DNA of 20,231 nt from a virus. Each line of letters starts with the position of its first letter. The first letter of the stretch is position 1. The stretch spans positions 1-20,231 of IMG/VR virus record IMGVR_UViG_3300032070_000087. One strand, given 5' to 3'. Under the pieces are notes generated by a model. That model ran no database searches. It saw only the letters and a program-made list of their open reading frames with translations, and had not been told where the DNA came from. Shown piece after piece: positions 13,894 through 20,231 of this stretch. A program made the translations under genes and the position numbers.

Positions 13894-15132
13894 GTGGCTT
13901 GGCGTCTGCCGTTCCTGCTCGGCCGGCCCGCGGCCAAGGCCCAGTTCGAGATCAATCCGGACGGCGTGGACTGGGAGGACCAGAAGCTGGGCGATGCCAC
14001 CAGGGGTGGAGACGGCACGCTGAACGCGGTGACCGTGAGCCGCAACCGTCCGGTGCTGCGGTTCTCGGGAGCGTACATCACGCCCGATTTCTGGAACCAG
14101 CTCCGATCGCTGATGATGATCGACCACACCCCGCTCGTGCTGGAGCCGTGCGACCTGATCGGGAAGCAGATCATGGAGGTCTGGACAGAGCGCTGTATCC
14201 CGTCCTCCCTGACCACCATCCCGCTGGCAGACAACTCCCTCCTCCGAGGCTCGGCCCTCGAGGTGGCGGCCGGGGGCCCGTCGTGCATCAACCTCATCGG
14301 CGCGTGGCCTGCTCCCGGCGCCGCCGGCGGCCGGCTGGGCACAGGCACGAACTACCTGATCGGCGGGACGGTGTACTACGGCCAGAACTTCGAGCCGCCG
14401 CTGGTGCTGGGCGAGCTGGGCGGGCAGGATAGCTGGGTCATCCTCTCGGCGAACGGAAGCCCGAACTGCCACTGCGTCGTCAACGGATCGGGGCCGCTGG
14501 ACGGAACGCAGGACCTGCAGTACAACGCGCTCGGAACCTCCAACCTGCCGATCCAGCTCTACCGGCGCATTCTCTCCGGTGGCGCGATCCCGGGCGCGTA
14601 CATCATGGACTACCTGAACCAGCAGGACGGCGGGCAGGTGGTCGCGTACCGGCTGGGCATGATGAACAACCTCGACGCGGTCTCGTGGGAGCTGCACTAC
14701 CAGCCCGGCGGCCAGGCGAGGCTTATTGACCTCGCCGGCACGAGCGCGCTCTTCCCGGTGACGAGCGTGATGGTCAAGGTTACGGTGTCGGCCGCCGGGG
14801 TGATCAATGTCTTCTTCGGCGGCGTGCTCGCCAAGGTTGGCCAGGCGATCTATACCGCGGTCGACCGGGTCCACACCTCGATCCAGGGGGTGTCGACGGT
14901 GATCCTGCGACAGGGAAACGTGGACGACCTGCTGATCCACAGCGCGGCAGCGGCGACCTACGACGATGCTGCCCGGTCGATCATCCTGCCGAATCCGCTC
15001 CCCAACATGAATCCGGTCTACGTGTCCTACGCGAGCACGTGCATGGCCGTTCATCTGCAGCGCGTGCCATCGAAGACGCAGGGCGGCCACGTGGACGCCT
15101 GGCAGTACGACCTGGAGCTCGAGGGCGCGTGA
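13894..15132 (+). CDS. Distal tail (Dit)-like protein with lectin-like insert
   Basis: A 412-residue protein starting at GTG 13894, one base after the tape measure stop, with no clear ribosome site, so probably translationally coupled. The first ~85 residues (FLLGRPAAKAQFEINPDGVD, then VSRNRPVLRFSGAYI and LMMIDHTPLVLEP) form a beta-rich domain like the belt domain of Dit proteins, which close the tail tube tip. From about residue 165 to 350 lies an inserted beta-sandwich (FEPPLVLGELGGQDSW opens it) of lectin-like appearance. The last ~55 residues (AVHLQRVPSKTQGGHVDAWQ) return to the tail-like domain. It may bind a host sugar at the tail tip. Identity is by position after the tape measure. Confidence 0.6.
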   Translation: MAWRLPFLLGRPAAKAQFEINPDGVDWEDQKLGDATRGGDGTLNAVTVSRNRPVLRFSGAYITPDFWNQLRSLMMIDHTPLVLEPCDLIGKQIMEVWTERCIPSSLTTIPLADNSLLRGSALEVAAGGPSCINLIGAWPAPGAAGGRLGTGTNYLIGGTVYYGQNFEPPLVLGELGGQDSWVILSANGSPNCHCVVNGSGPLDGTQDLQYNALGTSNLPIQLYRRILSGGAIPGAYIMDYLNQQDGGQVVAYRLGMMNNLDAVSWELHYQPGGQARLIDLAGTSALFPVTSVMVKVTVSAAGVINVFFGGVLAKVGQAIYTAVDRVHTSIQGVSTVILRQGNVDDLLIHSAAAATYDDAARSIILPNPLPNMNPVYVSYASTCMAVHLQRVPSKTQGGHVDAWQYDLELEGA

Positions 15133-18100
15133 TCCCGGTCAGCGCGAACTTCACGGCCCGCAGGAAGGCCGGCCACTTCCTGCTCGACCAGCTCTACGAG
15201 CTCTTCATCCCCATCTCGGCAGGATCCTCCTCGTCCTCGAGCGCGACCGCCGGGTACCCGGACACGGCCGTCATCGACGGCGATCGCACGCACCTCAACG
15301 CCGGCCCCCTTACCGGGGCCTACCCGCCCCCGGCCGGGCCCGAGAACTTCATCGGCGGGGGGATGTGGAAGGCGAGCGGGGCCGTGCCGCAGTCGGTCAC
15401 CCTCTACCTGGCGGGCGCCAGCGTGGGAATGGTCCGGCTGTACTCCCACCCGGTCGACGGGGGAGTCAAGTCCTTCAAGCTGCAGACGGCCGCCGCGATC
15501 GGGGGACCGTACACGGACGTGACCGGGATCCTGCGCGCCCGGGCGTGGGAGAAGTGGAACGGCCCCAGCACGGTCACCGTGCTCGCCGGTGTCGTGACCG
15601 CGGTCGCCACAAGCTCGAACATCCCGAGCGTGCCGAGCGTGTTCGAGGTCGTGCTCGACCCCGCGATCGCGCCCCAGTACCTGCGCGTCCTCATCGCCGA
15701 CGCCGGCCCGACGCCCGCCTCGGACGGCCTCGCCCGGCTCTGCGAGGTCGAGGCGTACCGGCGCGTCGACATCACGTCCAGGCTGTCCTCGATCGAGGTG
15801 GCGCACCAGACCGACATCCGGATGCAGGGCGTCAACGCGAGGCAGGGGTCGATCGAGCTCTGGAACGCGGACCAGGCGTTCGTGGCCGGCGACTTCCAGC
15901 GGGCGGCATCCGGGCAGACCTCGCTGGACGCGGTCCCGATCCTGTACGTGCACTGGGGCATCGATGGGGAGCTGGTCCGGGTGGCGACGATGGGCGTCGA
16001 CGAGGCCCAGTTCAACCAGGTGGATCGGAAGATCACGCTGCGGCTTCGGGGCTGGTCCGAGCGCGCGATGTTCGACCGCCTGATCGGAGCCTACCGCACG
16101 GGCATCGAGCTCGACGAGGCGGTCGCCCTGGCATGGAGCCTCTGCAACCTTCCGCAGGGACTGGTGGCGAGCGAGCGCAACCCGCACTCGCTCGACTACT
16201 TCCTTCCGGACGGCACCGGGCGCAGCGAGCTCGAGGACCTCCGGAAGGCCGAGGTGGACCGCGGCGCCTTCGTGAAGCCAGATGCCACGCTGGGCTCGAT
16301 GGCGGGCACGTTCTCCAGCCTGGTGCCTTGGGCGACGACGGGAACGAACCCGGGTCACCCGAACGACCTGGTCTCGTACCGGCAGGACGCGCTCTTCTTC
16401 GATCCCGTGAACCCGTACCTGCTCATCTACGCGGAGCGCACCTTCCAGACGCTGAACGCGCAGAACGCCCTGATCGACACCGACGCAGACCGCCTCAGCG
16501 TGTGGGATGTCCGGCAGCCGGTGAGCACGCGGACCCAGCTGTGCACGGTCTTCAACCGCGCTGGAAACGTGCAGGCGAACGTGTGGATGAACCGGGTCTT
16601 CGCGGTCCCGAGCGTGATGGCCCGCCGGCCGGCGACGAACGACTTCTACTTCCTCACGGGCGGGGAGTACCCGTGCGTGCTCGCCGTGCACGGCCCCAAC
16701 CCGCTGATCTTCAACGTCGCGGACGCGATCCCGCCGTTCCTGATGAGCGCGTACACGATCGCGAACGGGATCGCCACGCCCATCTTCGTCAACCGAGCGA
16801 TCGCGCACAATGCCGAGTGCGCGGCATTCGTCGGAACGACCCTCTACTGGTGGGATGCCCCGTACACGCTCGATCCTCTGGGCGGCGTGCTGAGTTTGAT
16901 ACCGCGGACCGCTCGTCTGTGGAAGTGGGACGTAACGACCCCGTACCTGCCAGTGCTGGTTGGCACGATCGCGAACGTGGTGCGCCAAGTCGGAGGCATG
17001 GTGGCGGTCGGCACGAGGCTCTACTGGACGGAGATGGACACCGCCGACGGCCGGATCGCGTGGTGGGACACGGCAACCTTCCCCGCGTTCGCGGTGACGA
17101 CGCTCGCACAGCCCTACGGGGCCGGGGGAGCGGAGGCTCCGCTCCAGATCGCGAACGACGGCGCGGGCAACCTGTGGGGCACGGGCCAGCTCGTGCCGTC
17201 ACCGCAGGGCTACACGACCTACCTGTGGCGCGTCGTGATCGCCACCGGGGCCGTCTCCCTCTCCGCGACGCGCCCGAAGGCTCTCGGCGCGCTGACGATC
17301 AAGAGCGGCCAGGCCCTGTTCGTGGACGCCGCGGGCGGCATGGGCGCGCCGACCATGTGCACGTGGGATGGCGTGAACGGCACGTACCCGAAGCTGATCA
17401 GCGTGGCGCAGGAGCCTGCGGGCAACATCGGGGAAGTCGGGTACCAGGCGATCGCGGTCTCGCCGGCGTCGCTCTACGGGAAACGCGTCATCGCGCTGTG
17501 GTTCAACCGCCTGAACACCGGGCCCTTCCTGAACATATCCCCGGCCTACGGCCAGTACTTCCGGCTGACGATCATCGACGGGATGACGTTCTACCTGTAC
17601 AAGGACGTGACGGACCCGCCGGCCGACACAATCACGACGTCGCAGGTCCTGTCCTTCAACGAGAACATCAGCTACGAGCTCGGGGGCGCGAACGCCGTCG
17701 TGAACGCGGTCGACACGGAGGTGATCACGAGGAGTCTGCTGGCTTCACAGCCGGTCTACACGGCCGGCGCGGCGGCCATGAACCCGCAGGCATACATGGT
17801 GACGCTGAATAATACGGTCAACCCGCTCAGCCTGGCATCGGCCCCGCTATCCGGGGTGGCCGCAGTACGCAGGCACGCGAAGATCCCGCAGGTCGTGTCG
17901 ACGTTGACGGGAGGCGGCCTCCTGGGCACGATCGCGTCCGACCTTCCATCGAGCGTCCGCGTGCCTTCGCCGTACCGGCTGAATCAGCCCAACGACCCCG
18001 GCTTCATGAACGTCGTCGATCTGAACTCGAAGTACTTCGTGACGAACGGCCTCGCATACAACGCGGCGCTCCGCGTGCTGGGCGAGGCGAGCCAGGCCCT

Positions 18101-18308
18101 GCGCTGGCCCACGATCGAGATGCCTATCTTCCCGGAGGTGGAGCTGAACGACGAGCTCGTGCTCGCCTTCGTGCAGAGGAGCGACATCGTGCCGGTCACG
18201 ATCACCGGGCGCTTCCGGGTGACGGCGGTGACGCACCGGGTGGCGATCTCGAAGGACGGATGCGAGGCACGGACTACTCTCGAGCTGGTTTTAATCCCAA
18301 CGGTTTGA
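15129..18308 (+). CDS. Tail hub / tail tip protein with discoidin-like and beta-propeller-like domains
   Basis: A 1059-residue protein; I start it at GTG 15129, which overlaps the previous TGA. Residues ~38-213 look like an F5/8 type C (discoidin) fold: PDTAVIDGDRTH, GGGMWKAS, PQSVTLYLAGASVGMVRLYS, PYTDVTG, QYLRVLIADAG, then CEVEAYRRV. Residues ~214-310 (DITSRLSSIEVAHQTDIRM, ARQGSIELWNADQAF) resemble baseplate-hub domains. Residues ~414-837 show repeated short segments such as LSVWDVRQP, LYWWDAPY, LYWTEMDT, NLWGTGQL and ALFVDAAGG, spaced 45-60 residues apart, like propeller blades. The end (FRVTAVTHRVAISKDGCEAR) is again hub-like. It probably forms the tail tip and binds the host. Domains are by pattern only. 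Confidence 0.65.
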   Translation: MIPVSANFTARRKAGHFLLDQLYELFIPISAGSSSSSSATAGYPDTAVIDGDRTHLNAGPLTGAYPPPAGPENFIGGGMWKASGAVPQSVTLYLAGASVGMVRLYSHPVDGGVKSFKLQTAAAIGGPYTDVTGILRARAWEKWNGPSTVTVLAGVVTAVATSSNIPSVPSVFEVVLDPAIAPQYLRVLIADAGPTPASDGLARLCEVEAYRRVDITSRLSSIEVAHQTDIRMQGVNARQGSIELWNADQAFVAGDFQRAASGQTSLDAVPILYVHWGIDGELVRVATMGVDEAQFNQVDRKITLRLRGWSERAMFDRLIGAYRTGIELDEAVALAWSLCNLPQGLVASERNPHSLDYFLPDGTGRSELEDLRKAEVDRGAFVKPDATLGSMAGTFSSLVPWATTGTNPGHPNDLVSYRQDALFFDPVNPYLLIYAERTFQTLNAQNALIDTDADRLSVWDVRQPVSTRTQLCTVFNRAGNVQANVWMNRVFAVPSVMARRPATNDFYFLTGGEYPCVLAVHGPNPLIFNVADAIPPFLMSAYTIANGIATPIFVNRAIAHNAECAAFVGTTLYWWDAPYTLDPLGGVLSLIPRTARLWKWDVTTPYLPVLVGTIANVVRQVGGMVAVGTRLYWTEMDTADGRIAWWDTATFPAFAVTTLAQPYGAGGAEAPLQIANDGAGNLWGTGQLVPSPQGYTTYLWRVVIATGAVSLSATRPKALGALTIKSGQALFVDAAGGMGAPTMCTWDGVNGTYPKLISVAQEPAGNIGEVGYQAIAVSPASLYGKRVIALWFNRLNTGPFLNISPAYGQYFRLTIIDGMTFYLYKDVTDPPADTITTSQVLSFNENISYELGGANAVVNAVDTEVITRSLLASQPVYTAGAAAMNPQAYMVTLNNTVNPLSLASAPLSGVAAVRRHAKIPQVVSTLTGGGLLGTIASDLPSSVRVPSPYRLNQPNDPGFMNVVDLNSKYFVTNGLAYNAALRVLGEASQALRWPTIEMPIFPEVELNDELVLAFVQRSDIVPVTITGRFRVTAVTHRVAISKDGCEARTTLELVLIPTV

Positions 18309-18319
18309 AGGAGGTCTGC

Positions 18320-18460
18320 ATGGTCGTTCCGGACGCAGTCGTCGTGGTGATCGGCAGTGGCTGGGTGACCTGGGTGAGCGGCAGCCTCCTGGTCCTGCTC
18401 CGCAAGGTGACGAGGATCGAGACGCTCCTGAACGGGAAGAACGGAAGGAGGAAACGGTGA
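18320..18460 (+). CDS. Small single-pass membrane protein (holin candidate)
   Basis: A 46-residue protein with AAGGAGG at 18308-18314, five bases before ATG 18320. The sequence begins MVVPDAVVVVIGSGWVTWVSG and continues through one hydrophobic helix to a basic end (RKVTRIETLLNGKNGRRKR). It is a one-helix, positive-inside protein at the head of the lysis genes, so a pinholin/holin or holin-inhibitor role is possible. It overlaps the next gene by four bases (GTGA). Confidence 0.55.
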   Translation: MVVPDAVVVVIGSGWVTWVSGSLLVLLRKVTRIETLLNGKNGRRKR

Positions 18461-18747
18461 AGCCTTCGATATGGGTGCAGTGGATCGTGGCGAACATCTT
18501 CAGCTACTGGCACAACTGGGCCTCGGTGTGGGCCCTCGGGCTGCTGACGCTGGGCCTGATCCTGAAGGCCTCTGACGGCGTGATCATGGCGCTGGCCACC
18601 CTGGTTGGCGCCGGCGTCGGGTTCAACGGCCTCGTCCACGGCTGGAAGGAGACCGCCCGGATCCGGCAGGGCAACGGCACTTCGCCGGCCGACCCACCGG
18701 CGGCCGAGGCCGTCGGGTTCAAGCCCGAGCCGAGGCCGGTCGAATGA
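18457..18747 (+). CDS. Two-helix membrane protein (holin candidate)
   Basis: A 96-residue protein starting at GTG 18457 with AAGGAGG five bases upstream. Two hydrophobic helices are visible: about residues 8-37 (WVQWIVANIFSYWHNW, then ASVWALGLLTLGLILK) and about 40-62 (DGVIMALATLVGAGVGFNGL). A Pro/Glu-rich soluble tail follows (PPAAEAVGFKPEPRPVE). Two helices, small size and position before the lysozyme-like gene fit a class II holin, which would open the inner membrane to release or activate the hydrolase. The call is by topology and position. Confidence 0.6.
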   Translation: MKPSIWVQWIVANIFSYWHNWASVWALGLLTLGLILKASDGVIMALATLVGAGVGFNGLVHGWKETARIRQGNGTSPADPPAAEAVGFKPEPRPVE

Positions 18748-19565
18748 CCGCCCTGCTTCTTCGCCTCAAGCCGCTGCTCTCGCTGGCGGGGGCCCTCTGG
18801 CGGGCGATCGGGGGGGCAGGTGGCTCCCCGGCCCAGACCCCGCCCAGTGGCCCCGCTGGAGCCCCCGTAGGCGGTTCTGGGGCCATCCCGGCCCCGGCCG
18901 CGATCTCGGCGGCATCCGGATCCGGGGCCCAGGCACCGGATTTCTACCTCCACTCCCGGCAGCTACAGGCGGTCCGGGACCTCCGGAGCGCCTACGAGAC
19001 CGCGGTCCGGATCGTCGGCGGCCTGCCCTGGCAGGCGATCGCGGCGGTCCACTTCCGCGAGGCCGAGTTCGCGCAGCGATCGACGATCCCCGGCGGTCCG
19101 TTCCAGCTCGATCCGGGCGGTACCGGGCAGGAGCTCCAGGAGCGGATCGAGGCGTACGTCGCCGCGGTGTGCAAGCAGTACGACGTCTACCCCGCGCCCG
19201 GCGGCATCGAGACCGACTTCGCCCTGGCGGCCGTCGTCGCGGCCCACGAGCTGCGGTCGAAGGTGCGCGCCGAGATCGCGGCGGGATGCCTCGTGGACGG
19301 GGAGGTCCTCGCCGACGCGCTCTGGGGCTACAACGGCCGGTCCAAGTACCACACGGCCAGCGGACAGCCGGACGGGGAGTCCTCCTGGAGGTACTCGCCG
19401 TACGTCTCGAATGACCCGAAGCGGGGCGTCGTGCTCCGGATCCGGGGCACGGTACCGGACGCGACCGTGCAGGGCGGCCGGCGAATGATCGACCGGCCGG
19501 ATCCGCGCCCGGGTGCGATGATCGTGTACCGCGAGCTGCTGGCGCGATCGAGCGAGCTCGGGTGA
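18744..19565 (+). CDS. Lysozyme-like peptidoglycan hydrolase (endolysin)
   Basis: A 273-residue protein starting at ATG 18744, overlapping the previous stop (ATGA). The N-terminus has a hydrophobic/basic helix (MTALLLRLKPLLSLAGAL) then a Gly/Pro/Ala-rich linker to about residue 65. The catalytic-looking domain has LPWQAIAAVHFREAEF (candidate catalytic Glu106), GGPFQLDPGG, a helix FALAAVVAAHELRSKV, then ADALWGYNGRSKYHT and SPYVSNDPKRGV. The order (RE, PFQL, helix, YNGR, SPYV) is like lytic transglycosylase/muramidase-type endolysins. It probably cuts glycan strands at lysis. The N-terminal helix could act as a signal or signal-arrest anchor. The catalytic Glu is a prediction. Confidence 0.7.
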   Translation: MTALLLRLKPLLSLAGALWRAIGGAGGSPAQTPPSGPAGAPVGGSGAIPAPAAISAASGSGAQAPDFYLHSRQLQAVRDLRSAYETAVRIVGGLPWQAIAAVHFREAEFAQRSTIPGGPFQLDPGGTGQELQERIEAYVAAVCKQYDVYPAPGGIETDFALAAVVAAHELRSKVRAEIAAGCLVDGEVLADALWGYNGRSKYHTASGQPDGESSWRYSPYVSNDPKRGVVLRIRGTVPDATVQGGRRMIDRPDPRPGAMIVYRELLARSSELG

Positions 19566-19574
19566 GGAGGAAAC

Positions 19575-19739
19575 GTGAACATGATCGACGGTCTGGAGGT
19601 TCTCGGGCTGGGCGTTCTCGTGATCGTGCTGTGCGTGGCCGCGATCGCGACCTTCATCCTGGCCGCGGTGGAGTTCGCGGCGTGGGCGTGGGAGAAGTGG
19701 CTGGAGCTGCGCGACCTCTGGAAGGCGTGGCGCGGATGA
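19575..19739 (+). CDS. Small membrane protein (54 aa) in lysis region
   Basis: A 54-residue product from GTG 19575 with AGGAGG four bases upstream; ATG 19581 is an alternative with ten-base spacing. It begins MNMIDGLEVLGLGVLVIVLC and has one long hydrophobic helix up to AAVEFAAWAW, followed by a Trp/Leu/Arg-rich amphipathic end (EKWLELRDLWKAWRG). The stop overlaps the next start in ATGA. Membrane location and place fit an accessory lysis protein. No family is recognised. Confidence 0.6.
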   Translation: MNMIDGLEVLGLGVLVIVLCVAAIATFILAAVEFAAWAWEKWLELRDLWKAWRG

Positions 19740-20197
19740 GCTGGGCGGCGCGGTTCAAGGAACGCCTGATCGCCGGACTCGGATGCCTTGTCGTCGGCGT
19801 CTGCGTTGGCTGGTACCTCCACAAGGCTCCCGTGAAGGAAGTCATCAAGTGGCAGACCCGGATCGAGACCCGGTACCAGACCGTCGAGAAGATCGTCACC
19901 CGGCCCGGCGCGACCGTGTACCTCCAGCCCGACGGTTCCACGATCATCACCGGCCCCGTCGAGATCACCCGCTCCACCTCCGGCCAGTCCAGCGAAACGA
20001 CCACAGGCACACACGCCATACAACCGGTCGAGAAAAGCAGGCTGGCTGGTGGCGGGGCGGGAATCGACCGCGACCTCGCGGCGCACTACGGCGGCATCTA
20101 CGGACAGCGCGTGCTCGGACCCTTCTGGCTGGTCGGGCAGGTCTCCGGCTCGAGCCGCGGTCCCTGCGGGTACGTCTTCGTGACGGTGCTGTGGTAG
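19736..20197 (+). CDS. Membrane-anchored protein, spanin-like candidate
   Basis: A 153-residue protein from ATG 19736 (ATGA overlap). A basic start (MSWAARFKERL) is followed by one transmembrane helix (IAGLGCLVVGVCVGWYL). The outside part begins with a charged, beta or coiled stretch (KEVIKWQTRIETRYQTVEKI), then a Ser/Thr-rich region with QPDGSTIITGPVEITRSTSG, and ends in a compact part with YGQRVLGPFWLVGQVSG. Position after the hydrolase suits an inner-membrane spanin, but no overlapping lipoprotein gene (o-spanin) is seen here and the sequence is not a classic Rz. Treat as spanin-like at most; a virion or exclusion protein is also possible. Confidence 0.5.
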   Translation: MSWAARFKERLIAGLGCLVVGVCVGWYLHKAPVKEVIKWQTRIETRYQTVEKIVTRPGATVYLQPDGSTIITGPVEITRSTSGQSSETTTGTHAIQPVEKSRLAGGGAGIDRDLAAHYGGIYGQRVLGPFWLVGQVSGSSRGPCGYVFVTVLW

Positions 20198-20206
20198 GCT
20201 GAAGTC

Positions 20207-20231
20207 ATGTCGGGCGCCGCGACCAACGCAC
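20207..20231 (+). CDS. Possible start of next gene (partial)
   Basis: ATG 20207 opens a frame (MSGAATNA) that runs off the window end. It follows the previous stop by nine bases, in keeping with the gene packing, but the ribosome site is weak (only AAG nearby). Too short to identify. Confidence 0.25.

Noticed and set aside
12432-14348. 638-codon minus-strand open frame opposite the tape measure and Dit-like genes
   Set aside because: Shadow of + strand genes that have the expected order and motifs.
15039-15128. Upstream start for the hub inside the Dit-like gene
   Set aside because: The added residues are Arg/Ala-rich shadow sequence; GTG 15129 overlaps the stop.
15051-16988. 645-codon minus-strand open frame opposite the hub
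   Set aside because: Arg/Val/Asp/His-rich shadow composition, no start context.
15365-17812. 815-codon + strand frame inside the hub gene
   Set aside because: Arg/Gly/Pro-rich shadow frame; the hub frame carries recognisable beta domains.
20146-20157. 12-base palindrome CGGCTCGAGCCG
   Set aside because: Inside the spanin-like coding frame, and such GC palindromes are expected by chance here.

Overview
This window is a continuous stretch of the late (virion and lysis) region of a tailed dsDNA phage or prophage. All convincing genes lie on the + strand. They are packed tightly, and many start codons overlap the preceding stop (GTGA, ATGA or TGATG junctions). Base composition is high, roughly two-thirds G+C by eye. 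Shine-Dalgarno sites of AGGAGG type and frequent GTG starts point to a phage of a high-GC bacterium. The exact host cannot be read from the sequence. No integrase, repressor, replication gene, tRNA or CRISPR array is visible. The portal, HK97-type capsid, tail tube, frameshifted tail chaperone and short tape measure indicate a long non-contractile (siphovirus-like) tail. No sheath gene is seen.

Head region (1-10767). The tail end of an upstream gene (position suggests terminase large subunit) is followed by a MuF/SPP1 gp7-like minor head protein and then the portal. Two small genes of unknown function come next, then a 131-bp non-coding leader with a candidate promoter and an 11-bp hairpin. 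After it lie a maturation protease fused to scaffold (with a nested in-frame scaffold start), a decoration-type protein and the major capsid protein. Two further unknown proteins follow, then a compositionally odd lectin-like protein and three connector/completion proteins.

Tail region (10780-18308). This holds the tail tube protein, a tail assembly chaperone pair joined by an A8 -1 frameshift site, a 483-residue tape measure, a Dit-like protein carrying a lectin-like insert, and a 1059-residue hub. The hub appears to combine a discoidin (F5/8C)-like domain, split hub domains and a beta-propeller-like insert.

Lysis region (18320-20197). Two small membrane proteins (holin candidates), a lysozyme-like hydrolase, a third small membrane protein and a membrane-anchored spanin-like protein follow. 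A new gene may begin at the window edge.

Most interesting points: host recognition seems to be built into the tail tip and possibly the capsid, because no separate tail fibre gene lies between the hub and the lysis genes; a related Gly-Gly-Gln-Trp motif occurs in both a head-region protein and the Dit-like protein; and two recoding or nested-translation devices (internal scaffold start, -1 frameshift) are plainly readable.
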